Shown in pieces: positions 9,026-17,396 of a DNA stretch of 25,294 nucleotides (its first letter is position 1; each line of letters opens with the position of its first letter). Under the pieces are notes generated by a model. The model was not told the DNA's origin. It saw only the letters and a list, made by a program, of their open reading frames with translations, and did not search any database. The DNA is taken from positions 7,864 to 33,157 of the forward strand of contig NRSV01000002.1 in the NCBI GenBank assembly GCA_002286855.1. Direction: 5' to 3'. A program made the position numbers and the translations under genes. Source of the DNA: Bipolaris cookei (lineage: Eukaryota > Ascomycota > Dothideomycetes > Pleosporales > Pleosporaceae).

Positions 9026-9239
9026 TGTTTCAGGCCTCTTGACTCATAACAGTAATAGGTAGACCTGTTCTGCACACAAGGGTAGGATGTGATCGCGAGC
9101 TAGCTGTCTTAGGGTTAGTATATGTTGAATTTCTTTGATTGGCGGATACTGGCAAGGGGAATCCTAGGTCGGCAGGGGTCTTTTCAAATCGTCGCTTGCA
9201 CAAAGGGTGAGGGCGGTTTTGAAACTTACTTTAGCCTAC
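9026..9239. other. Unassigned sequence between LTR and LINE fragment
   Basis: No open frame or repeat that I recognise. It may be part of the LINE whose RT fragment follows, since the junction with that fragment is not visible. Confidence 0.4.
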
Positions 9240-9550
9240 GAGCAGCTCGCTCCCTACACACCTACAATGGAGACAAAAAATGGGAGTGACCAGCTTTAAC
9301 AAAGGAAGAACTCGAATTTTCCTGCCTAAGAATAAAGGCTACCTCACTAGGACCAGACCAGATTAGCCAGGACGTATTCCAAAACGTCTACCAAGCTCAG
9401 CCAGAGATACTCTTCAAGATTTACTCCACTCTATTCAGCCTAGGTTACCAACCAAGGTGCTGAAGAATAGCGAAAGGAATCATCTTAAAGAAACCAAATG
9501 TTGGCACGATAGGGGTATCACGGGGTGTATCAACTTGCAGCTGCAATACT
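9240..9550 (+). mobile_element. LINE reverse-transcriptase fragment (RT motifs 1-2), degenerate
   Basis: In the frame from 9296, LTKEELEFSCLRIKATSLGP, then DQISQDVFQNVY, then FSLGYQPRC and RIAKGIILKKPN follow the early part of a non-LTR RT domain (the SPGPDGI..V.. helix, then the ..W..A..V.LKKP strand). In-frame TGA codons occur just upstream (where WEWP would be expected) and inside (after QPRC). It ends against the left end of repeat A copy 2. It covers an earlier part of the domain than the fragment at 1-604 and lies on the opposite strand. Whether both are one family cannot be decided. Confidence 0.65.
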
Positions 9551-9553
9551 ATG

Positions 9554-10276
9554 GTTGGGCTGGCAAATAGGTAAGGTCGGGTAGGGTTGGGTTGGGCTAG
9601 ATCAAATTTATATGTTCTTCATAGATCTTTTTCGTTTCGTACGACTAGCAAATTTAATATTTAGAATATTAAATTATCATAGTAATGCTGAGAAAAGTTG
9701 TAATTAAGATGTTTAAGGTCTTATGTAACGTTTTAGGCATCTTATTATCACACCTTATTATCGCAGATAATTATCAAAGATGGTAAACATAGATCAAATT
9801 CACTGCTAGGTATAAAGCTCCCACTAGATAGGTATGTTCCTAGATACAGTAGAGGTAGCGCTTACGAAGAGCTTCTTCATAAAGAGTAGTTACAAAACTA
9901 GGTTAGCTAAGCTTCAAAGCAATAGCTTCGAGACAACTGCAGCTAAGGAAGTATAGCTGAAATTTTTTAAGAGTCTTAGCAAACCAGAGCTGGCCATTGT
10001 CAAAAATAAGAGCTTGAAGTAAGTTTATCACGCACTTTTATCACAGACTCAAACTAACTTTGTTGGACCACGCAATCAGGAACTTAAGCTGAACAACCTT
10101 AATAAGAACACAATAGTTAATGCCTGCAGTCCCTATATTAAATGATATGGTAGCGATGAGTGTAAGAAGGCTATTAATAATAACGACTAGTCTAATTACT
10201 TTGCTAATAGAAAGGATGCATATCTAGCTGAGGAATGTTTTGATGAGGTCTCTGAGGATGAGGATGAGCACGAGGC
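9554..10276. repeat. Repeat A, copy 2
   Basis: It starts GGCTGGCAAAT followed by (GGGTN)n, as at 606-640, and then matches 3905-4868 without the hAT-1 insertion and without the 256-bp LTR. It is therefore the best guide to the undisturbed element. Near its end a plus-strand frame reads an acidic stretch (EECFDEVSEDEDEHEA and on to YEGDNA, stop near 10362). This may be the remnant of a protein tail, but the family is not recognised. Confidence 0.7.
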
Positions 10277-10711
10277 TATTGAGATAGGCGAAAATCAGTA
10301 TGGCGATGAGACTGACTTTGAGTGCTTTTCTGATGTTAGTTACGAGGGGGACAACGCATAGATAGTATCCAGTAGCTGCTTGCCATAATCCCAGCTTATA
10401 ATGATCTAATGATTTCATTAGTTATAACTATTTCTTTTTACTTCATGACGTGTATATCTTCTTAGAAGTGGCACCACTGAGATAAACTGCCGTGATCAAC
10501 CAATCGCAGGTCGATATTCTTGTAGGGTAAAGTTTGTTTTAGGTACTACTGATATAAACCGCTGTAATAAACTAATCAGGAGCGGACATCTATGCAGGGT
10601 GGAGTCGCTTTTAGGTACTTACACGTCACCACTTACAAGGATTAGGCGTTACAGCAAAGTCACTGTTTCTAAGCTAGAGCTGGAAGAAAGCTGTCTTACA
10701 TTGTTCACGTC
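10277..10711. other. Spacer between repeat A and hAT-2 fragment, copy 2
   Basis: This 435-bp stretch has no counterpart in copy 1. It holds the end of the acidic frame of repeat A and a two-unit 72-bp tandem repeat (10474-10617). I see no supported gene. Confidence 0.5.
10474..10617. repeat. Two-unit 72-bp tandem repeat
   Basis: Unit 1 (10474-10545) and unit 2 (10546-10617) have exactly the same length and align without gaps. They share CTGA.ATAAAC.GC.GT near the start and TTTTAGGTA at the end, with roughly 70% identity by eye. They could be an old minisatellite or subterminal repeats of an element. Confidence 0.6.
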
Positions 10712-11125
10712 CTTTAACTTTAGCTCTTGAGGATGTTACCCATCCTCTATCGTTATGTCTGATCAGCCTGAGCCTTCTAGTCTTCTTGAACTTTCTCAGC
10801 CACTAAAAATAAGCGCGCCCCATATTGTAAAAGAGGGGAAGAAAATAATGCATATATTATTCAAATATCAGCCTGCGCAAACGCTGAAGGGTAATATCCA
10901 GAGTCAGACTCTATCAAAACGGAAAGAATGGTGGAAAGATACGGACTGGGCAAAACACCTCCCTGGTAAAATCCCACTATGGGGCTCTTCCGCCCGCTCA
11001 AGTCACATTTGGTCACAATTTGGAGAAGCTGCAGATACTAAGAGCGGACAACCATACGGCTTTTGCCTTAACTGTGGTCTATTACTACAGCACCCAACAC
11101 CAAAAGGTATAGACACAAATCACCT
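10712..11125 (+). pseudogene. hAT-2 transposase N-terminal (BED finger) fragment, copy 2
   Basis: The ATG at 10755 opens a single uninterrupted frame through MSDQPEPSSLLEL, the KRKEWWKDTDW basic segment and the BED finger (HIWSQFGEAAD, then FCLNCGLLLQHPTPKGIDTN). It has about 124 hAT codons before the LTR begins at 11126; the frame then carries on into the LTR and stops at 11231. It keeps the frame that copy 1 has lost. The Gly of the usual KGIGT is Asp here. No catalytic core follows. Confidence 0.8.
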
Positions 11126-11538
11126 TGTTGTAGATAAGCTACTCAGCTATTCTACGACAGAATCCGGATGCGCAGTCCACACCCGGACTCTGCGATCAAT
11201 CAAGTCTATAGTCGATCTATCAAGACTATAATCGATCAATAGACATCTATCTATGACGCTATAGATTACGCAAGCTACTACTAGATAGACTCTTCTAGAA
11301 TCTATTCTAGCTAATATATATAGTAGTAGGATAGCAAGTAGATAGAAGACAGAGCACTTCACACAAGATCAATTCACACTACCAACGATCAATCAATTAG
11401 TGTTTCTTCCCTAGCACATATCTTCTCTCTCTAGAATCTCTCGATCAAGCTGGCTCTGAGTCTACTACGGACAAGTAGAAGGCAGAGACCTCTACCTCTG
11501 AGTCGATAGTAGAACAAGCAGCACCCTACACTTTGACA
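11126..11538 (-). mobile_element. LTR (family L1), minus orientation, full length
   Basis: It runs from TGTTGTAGATAAG to CACTTTGACA (413 bp), the reverse complement of the family seen at 8620-9025. Some interior differences include an extra GATCGATTATAG-like segment. The left junction (CACCT|TGTTG) is at the same hAT codon as in 5520/5521. The right flank (CGCCC) is unrelated to that of the other copies, confirming TGTCAAAG as a true terminus. No matching target duplication is visible. Confidence 0.8.
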
Positions 11539-11975
11539 CGCCCATCTTTATAACAGGGCTTCTCTTACATAGACTGCATGATGTGGGTGGTGAATGCAAA
11601 TAAGGAAAGTCAAACTAGAAATGTAATTTCTTTGAAATCCAACTCTTTGAAATCCAAACTTGACCCTTTAGCGTACAATATAACAACGTGGAGGTGGGAG
11701 CATGATAAAGAAATCCACTAGTCTTTGTAGAACTGTTGGAGTATGCCGTAGCCTTAAAAGCAATGGTTCTCCGAGAAGACCATCCTTCGCGGCTGGTATT
11801 CCAAGAAATGCTCGCAGACAGGTATACGCAGCTATTGGTCAACCAGGAGTTAGCATAAATTGCTTTTCCTTTATAGGGGTAGATATTGTTAGGCATAACT
11901 GTAGTGTAGCCTGATAAGCAGATATTTTCAGGTATTATAGTCGCTTTGTGTTTACACATCCTGGGAAAACGAATA
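11539..11975. other. Sequence between LTR and pogo element, no recognised gene
   Basis: A minus-strand frame of 128 codons (12001-11615) covers most of it but begins inside the pogo terminal repeat and has no recognisable motif. It could be the 3' part of a host gene interrupted by the pogo insertion, but nothing supports this strongly. The last two bases are the TA target. Confidence 0.35.
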
Positions 11976-13654
11976 ATGTGGTTCACAAGCGAGTGGCCCA
12001 CGCCCCACCATCACGTTAACATCAATACTACAACGCGTAATGACTCTACAACGCACCAATAAAACTTCCTATACTGAAGCAGATCTTCAACTTGCTCTTT
12101 TTGATATCCAATCGCAACCTCTTCAAGCCAAAGACGTTCTGCCTCTATCTATAACGTGCCCCGAAGAACTTTATCTCACCGACACGCTGGAAAGCGCACC
12201 CGACGCGATTGCAAGGCGAACTCAAAGCGCCTAAATAAGCTAGAAGAGGAGGCTATAGTTAGGAGTATTCTTGAAGAGTCTGCGCGAGGATTTGCGCCTA
12301 CGAAGGCTGAAGTTCGAGCAATGGCTAATAAACTCCTGCATGAGCGCGCCAGCAACCCTGTTGGCAAAAACTGGGTTGACAACTTCGTTGAGCGAACTCC
12401 TGAGCTCCGTACGCGCTGAAGCCATCCTTATGGTCACCAGCGAGCTGCCTGCGAAGATCCAGCAGCTATTAAGTGCTGGTTTGATCTAGTCGAGGCGACA
12501 AAGCAGAAGTGGGGTATTGTGGACGACGATATCTATAACTTTGACGAAACTGGCTTTATGATGAGCAAGATAACATCACAATTAATTATCACAGCGTCAG
12601 AAGGATATGGCAAGAAGAAGCGGATACAGCCAGGCAACCGGGAGTGGGTTACTGTGATCCAAGGCGTAGGCGCGTCGGGTCGCCGGCTACCACCCTTCAT
12701 CGTCTTTGCGGGCAAGGTGCTTATCGACGTCTGGTTCAAAGACCTGCCTACTGACTGGGTCCTTGAAGTCAGTCCTAATGGCTGGACGAATAATCAGCTT
12801 GCTCTTGCATGGATAGAGCACTTTGACAGGCATACAAAGAGGCATATTGTGGGTGGGTATCGGCTGCTCATTATCGACGGCCATGAGAGCCACTGCTCGG
12901 TCGATTTTCAAGATCTTTGCAAGAAGAATACTGTTCTTCTCTGCATGACTGCACACTCGTATCGCCTACTACAGCCTCTTGATGTGGCCTGCTTCGCGCT
13001 GTTAAAGCGCAAGTATGGCGACGCTGTTTCGGGCTTGGCACGTAACCGCACCAACTATATCAGCAAAGAGACCTTCCTACCAGCCTTTAGGGCTGCTTTT
13101 GAGCAGTCTATTACGAAGGAGAATATTCAAGCTGGCTTCAGAGGTGCTGGTCTAGTCCCACTCGACCCATAGGCTGTGCTATCGAAGCTTGATGTGGTAG
13201 TGCAGACACCAAAACAGTCACCGCGACGGGCAGCCACCTGGGAGGCTCAGACGCCGCGCAACGCCCGCGAAGTTGAGGCTCAAAGTACTCTCATTCGACA
13301 GAGAGTAAGAAACCGCCGCGGGTCTTCTGCAAGTTCTCTTGACAAAAAATTGCGCAATTAAGTAAAGGGGCTCAGCAAATAGCACTTGAGATGACGCTTA
13401 TGAGCGAGGAAGTAGCTGCTCTTCGAGAGGCTCTAGATGCAGCAAATAGGCGTAAGAGCCGCAGGCGGCGATACGTACGGACAGATGAGACTCTTACTGT
13501 AGGTGAGGTACAAGAAGTATTAGCTGAACGGGCGGGTAGTAGTTGTGACGACGGCGAGAGCGCGCCGAGGAGGGTGCGAGGAGAGAGGCGGTGCGGGCTT
13601 TGTAAGGAGACTGGACCCAACGCCCGCACCTGCGCACTCGCTTGTGAACTACGT
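11976..13654 (+). mobile_element. pogo/Fot1-type Tc1-mariner element, full length, TA-flanked
   Basis: The left end ATGTGGTTCACAAGCGAGTG and the reverse complement of the right end, ACGTAGTTCACAAGCGAGTG, agree at 18 of 20 bases. Both sides are bordered by TA (11974-11975 and 13655-13656), the duplication made by Tc1/mariner-pogo elements. The 1,679-bp length and one plus-strand transposase gene with CENP-B-like and DDE_1 domains fit the fungal Fot1/pogo group. The gene has two frameshifts and two stops, so it is not autonomous. Confidence 0.9.
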
Positions 13655-13657
13655 TAG
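12040..13657 (+). pseudogene. pogo/Fot1-type transposase pseudogene
   Basis: The order of segments is: N-terminal SYTEADLQLALFDI and, after a 1-nt shift near 12120-12130, SASIYNVPRRTL (psq-type helix-turn-helix); then a CENP-B-type DNA-binding part (EEEAIVRSILEESARGFAPT, then VGKNWVDNFVERTPEL); an in-frame TGA at 12417-12419; and the DDE_1 catalytic core with its three acidic positions in YNFDETGF, LIIDGHESH and LLQPLDVACF. A TAG at 13170-13172 (where DPQAV is expected, so CAG to TAG) and a frameshift in an A-run near 13345 follow. Then come KGAQQIALEM and a coiled stretch, and a C-terminal knuckle-like RCGLCKETGPNARTC, whose usual His is Pro here. The final stop codon TAG at 13655-13657 is made from the target TA plus the next base. 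Confidence 0.88.
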
Positions 13658-14177
13658 CATAAAACATAAGTATAGCATATACACAGCATGCAATGCGGGA
13701 AATTTTCGACCAGCTCAAGTCATGAGATCACGGCGTCCAATAGGGCGATCAGAGAGCTTTTTGCTCCTCTCAATACAATCCAGTCATGTTTCAGGCGTAC
13801 TGTGTTGTATCCTCCGAAGGATCATGCCAAGCATCTAATCCGTCATCCGTACACGCCTTACTTGGCAATGGACAGCCAAAATCAGCACTATTGTGCATAC
13901 TAGGCGAAGTAGAGTAAATTTCCCGTAGAGTTGGATGCCGCTCTCCCGTTACCGAGATGTAGCGCTTACATTTCAAGGCACCCTGCAATTGCTTATTGTG
14001 ACTTGATACGCAGGTCTCATGAGTAAAAGTCGTTGAAGTTCCTCTGCTCAAGTGACTTTCAGTTTTCATCCTGCTTCTTGAGCCTGGTCTCGAAACAACC
14101 GTAGTAATATACGTTCATTTGTCACGTGATCATTTTTTGTTACCATACCAGCTCGCCTTACAGCCAATCCACGCGCC
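13658..14177. other. Intergenic region upstream of the TAP-like hydrolase
   Basis: This region has no supported gene. A 92-codon minus-strand frame (14069-13791) has no recognisable motif. It marks the switch from transposon-rich to gene-rich sequence and contains the promoter of the hydrolase at 14178. Confidence 0.45.
14121..14130. promoter_or_regulatory. CACGTG E-box upstream of the hydrolase gene
   Basis: GTCACGTGAT, with the palindromic core CACGTG at 14123-14128, lies about 50 bp before the ATG at 14178. It fits the binding consensus of bHLH factors of the Cbf1/Pho4 type. Actual use is not shown by the sequence. Confidence 0.35.
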
Positions 14178-15623
14178 ATGAATGCATACACTTTCCCACC
14201 ACTAAACAGTACACCTTCTTCTATCTCATGGAATGCATGTCCACCACAGATCGGCTTGCCCCCAAGCCTAGAATGCGCAACATTCTCGGTTCCTATTGAT
14301 TGGGAAACACCCTATGGCGAACACTTTGATCTTGGGCTCGTCAGGCTACCCGCAGCGCCTTCAAACACGACATCCAAAATTGGGTCCGTATTCATCAACC
14401 CAGGAGGCCCCGGTACACCAGCATCATCGCTGGTATCATTGATAGCGATAAGCGCATTTCCAGGTCAGACCCCTCAACTTCGGTCTGCGTTTGATATCAT
14501 CGGGTTGGATCCACGCGGTACTGGTATGAGCCATCAGGTGAGATGCGACCAAGCAATTTATGTAGAGGTTGTATCGCTATTTCCTTGTACAGAAGAGGAG
14601 TATGATGCACTTGTCGACAAAAATAAGAGGTTGGGAGAATCATGCCGTGAATTAACGGGGCCATTGTTTGAACACGTCGATACCATCAGCGCAGCAAAAG
14701 ACCATGAAGCTGTTCGTGTAGCACTTGGCAACGAGCCGATGAATTTTATCGGATTATCATATGGATCTCAACTGGCTGCACAGTACATCAGTTTGTTTCC
14801 CGACAACGTCCGCACTCTTGTCCTTGATGCCATATCACAGCATTCGCAGTCTGAAGCGGCAGACATCTTCATCGGCGCATCATCTTACGAGCTTGTGCTA
14901 CAACACTTCTTTGCGTGGGCAGCTACTGATGCAAAGTCGCCGCTTCGCGGGCAGGACGTGAAAGCGCTGTGGCTAGATCTACTTGCCAACGCAAAGGAAA
15001 CACCGATACCCGCATTATCCTGTGACGGCATCAATTGTCGAGCAGCTGTGAGCGACGAAGACATTCTCTTCAATGTGCAAGGTCACCTGAATTTTCCTGG
15101 GGCAGGAATAGGTTTGGGCGCGTCCTGGGAGCTTCTCGCATCGGCACTGTTCAATGCTTCGCGCGGCGATGCAACTACATTGTCAACATCATCTGCAAGT
15201 CCCGATGTCTTTCCCCGCCTTGCAATTCAATGCCTGGACTGGGATCGCTCGGACTCGCTTTCAGAAGTCAAGGCCAAGGTGGAAATGGCCAATGCATATT
15301 TTGGTCTTAACCGTGGCGCAAATCACAGATGGGCAACACAACACGCGTGTATAGGATGGCCCGTTACAGTGAAGAATCCGCCTCAGAAGCTAGACGTCAA
15401 GACGGATACCACTGTGCTCATGGTGACGAGCACGGGAGACGCTTCGACGGGAATCCCATGGGCGGTGGGTATGTTGGAGGAGATTAAAAACTCAGTGTTG
15501 GTGGTCCGCCAAGGTGACGGGCATGGAAGTTTACCTCTAGGTGGAGAGGCGGGCGATGTAATCGTCAAGTATTTGATCACGGGCAAAGCTCCTGCACAAA
15601 GATTCTTGACTACGAAATCATGA
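14178..15623 (+). CDS. Alpha/beta hydrolase, tripeptidyl-aminopeptidase-like (peptidase family S33)
   Basis: This intact 481-residue frame has no intron. It shows the alpha/beta-hydrolase marks of the bacterial TAP / S33 group: the oxyanion-region NPGGPG (residues 74-79), DPRGTG (111-116), the nucleophile elbow GLSYGS with Ser194 (GxSxG), and a C-terminal TAP-like domain with the likely acid Asp421 (STGDAST) and base His449 (GDGHGS). Family members release N-terminal peptides or hydrolyse esters and amides; the substrate cannot be told. Many fungal relatives are secreted, but I see no clear signal peptide from this ATG, so it may be intracellular or the true start may lie in an upstream exon. 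It is the first intact host gene to the right of the transposon nest. Confidence 0.85.
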   Translation: MNAYTFPPLNSTPSSISWNACPPQIGLPPSLECATFSVPIDWETPYGEHFDLGLVRLPAAPSNTTSKIGSVFINPGGPGTPASSLVSLIAISAFPGQTPQLRSAFDIIGLDPRGTGMSHQVRCDQAIYVEVVSLFPCTEEEYDALVDKNKRLGESCRELTGPLFEHVDTISAAKDHEAVRVALGNEPMNFIGLSYGSQLAAQYISLFPDNVRTLVLDAISQHSQSEAADIFIGASSYELVLQHFFAWAATDAKSPLRGQDVKALWLDLLANAKETPIPALSCDGINCRAAVSDEDILFNVQGHLNFPGAGIGLGASWELLASALFNASRGDATTLSTSSASPDVFPRLAIQCLDWDRSDSLSEVKAKVEMANAYFGLNRGANHRWATQHACIGWPVTVKNPPQKLDVKTDTTVLMVTSTGDASTGIPWAVGMLEEIKNSVLVVRQGDGHGSLPLGGEAGDVIVKYLITGKAPAQRFLTTKS

Positions 15624-15865
15624 AGGCAGCGAAGTAGATGAAATGGATACACATTAACGCTATGAACAAGTCAACTTAGTTCATCGTCCATGATGACCAT
15701 TGAAATCGTGCAGACAACATCTGACAAGACAAGACGTAAGAAAAGGGCGTCCGTAAACGTAGCCCAAAGTGTGATTTAAAAAAGGGATGAAAAGAATTGT
15801 AAATCAGGGTATATACAGTTGCTCTGCTCTAGTATGTTCCAAAAAGAAATCCTTCACGTGCACAT

Positions 15866-16280
15866 TTACAACAGAATAGCGGCGATGGCACCGAGACCAG
15901 CGAGGGCGCTGCCGACCTTGACGCTGGAAGCAGCACCAGTGAACTCGGGGATGGGAGCGCCAGTGCCGGTAGGAGCAGCGGTACCAGAGATGACAGGAGG
16001 GGCACCGCTGATGGCGGTGGAAGCCTCGGGAACCAGAGGAGTGCTGGTGGGATAGACAGCAACGGTGGTTGGGTAGTAGGCAGAGATGCTGGAGGGAGCA
16101 ACGGGAGTGTGTCCCAATGTCCTACAAGGTGATTAGCAATGGTTTGAAAGTGCTATTGGTATGACATAAGACTTACTTGGTGACAGTGACGGTGACTGGG
16201 GCGGCGCAAGTCTCGCTACCAGCAGGATACTGAGCAGCAACAGCTGCGACGAGAGAAGCGACGATGATGGTGAAACGCAT
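15866..16280 (-). CDS. Small Ser/Thr/Pro-rich GPI-anchored secreted protein (two exons)
   Basis: Exon 1 is 16280-16177 and exon 2 is 16121-15866. The intron 16122-16176 (55 bp) has a GTAAGT donor, a GCTAAT branch-like site and a TAG acceptor, and is spliced in phase 2. The 119-residue product starts with a signal peptide (MRFTIIVASLVAAVAAQ), has a short region with two Cys (SETCAAPVTVTVTK contains one), then a linker rich in Pro, Thr, Ser and Ala. It ends in small residues (GAASSVKVG) and a hydrophobic tail ALAGLGAIAAILL, the pattern of a GPI-attachment signal. It is expected at the cell wall or plasma membrane. I do not recognise a named family. Without splicing, only the second exon would be called. 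Confidence 0.8.
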
Positions 16281-17396
16281 TTTGCTTATTGTTCTTATTC
16301 CTGGTTTGAGAAGAAATGGGTATAGAACGAAAAGAGTAGTTGTACGTGAGAGAAATGCGTTGCTATAAAGAACGTGGTTGGTTTTTTCAAAAGAGTGACT
16401 AATAGTACTGAATACTATTGATTATGTGGATATTTGGATGGTAAGAAGAAGCAAAGGTATCTATAGACGAGGCGTAGAGCCGCTCTTATACATGCCGCAT
16501 ATTAACAGTAGATGAAGGAGACCAGTGGATTGATGTAAATGGGGCGCACCAGCCTTGCTTGGGATCGACTGTGCCGGTTCATTTCCTCAGTGTCGGGGTA
16601 TGGATTGGATAGAGTATCACTGCACGAGCCACGAAGCGCAGGATCAAAGGGTCGAAAGCTGGGGTGATAACGGAGATTAGGACGACGATCTATGAGCGAC
16701 AGAAGCAATGGTTGGATGGTGAATTTTCTCAGCGGCAGAACCATGGTGGAGTGAAATGCGCACTGTTCCATCTATGCTTGTACTTATGCGTGATTTGGGG
16801 TTTTCTCCTTGCCATCAGTTTCGAAGTTACACAATGCTGTGTGCAGTGCATAGGTGGTATTGGCCCTTGTTAGACATGAGCAGTGTTTCAAAACATGGCG
16901 CAATTATAACCAGCGACCAAGACAACGGCCTGTGGATAGATTAACCCCTCATCTTGATAGGAGCGGCACGAGATTATCACGCGCTTCTTAGCTTCCATCT
17001 GAGACGTTGGTGTGGTCATTGCGCTAGCCCGATTCGGACTAGTGCATTCCGGAGAGATATGAGGGTACTGTTCGATTGCGTACACTGTCACAGTAAGACA
17101 ACATCCAAGCAGCAGATTACCGACATCATATCCGGGCAACGAACGGCAGTGCAGCAAATTCCCATGAGTAAGTCAGGAGTTTGCCGAAGAGGCAGCAGGT
17201 CAAACATCCTGCGCAACGTAGAAAATATTTTGTATTCGCTAATCTTAGCATGATTATAGTCCTGGGATATTGCTCTACTAATAGCATACTCAGCCATGTC
17301 GCTATTGCGCCGACCCACTTCATGCGAGCGTGTAAGTACACCTGCAACGCCAAAAGTCGCCCTGAATCCCGTAGCCGACTATAGAGACACTCCACC
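16281..17396. other. Intergenic region between the GPI protein gene and sec6
   Basis: This 1.1-kb stretch holds the promoter of the GPI-protein gene (just above 16280) and the 3' region of sec6. Several short open frames on both strands carry no motif. No tRNA, repeat or transposon end was recognised. Confidence 0.5.

Noticed and set aside
5521..11538. The two minus-oriented LTRs as the ends of one full-length retrotransposon
   Set aside because: The 5.2 kb between them contains host pseudogenes, an inverted LTR, repeat A and hAT parts, but no gag, protease, integrase or LTR-type RT. Both LTRs are also fused to the same hAT fragment on the same side, showing duplication rather than an element body.
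1..13657. A giant Starship-type mobile element carrying the accessory genes
   Set aside because: No DUF3435 tyrosine-recombinase captain gene and no cargo pattern are visible; the elements present are hAT, pogo, LINE and LTR copies.
16281..17396. tRNA or other small RNA gene in the GPI protein-sec6 spacer
   Set aside because: I searched by eye for A-box/B-box pairs (GGTTCGANTCC) and cloverleaf arms and found none.
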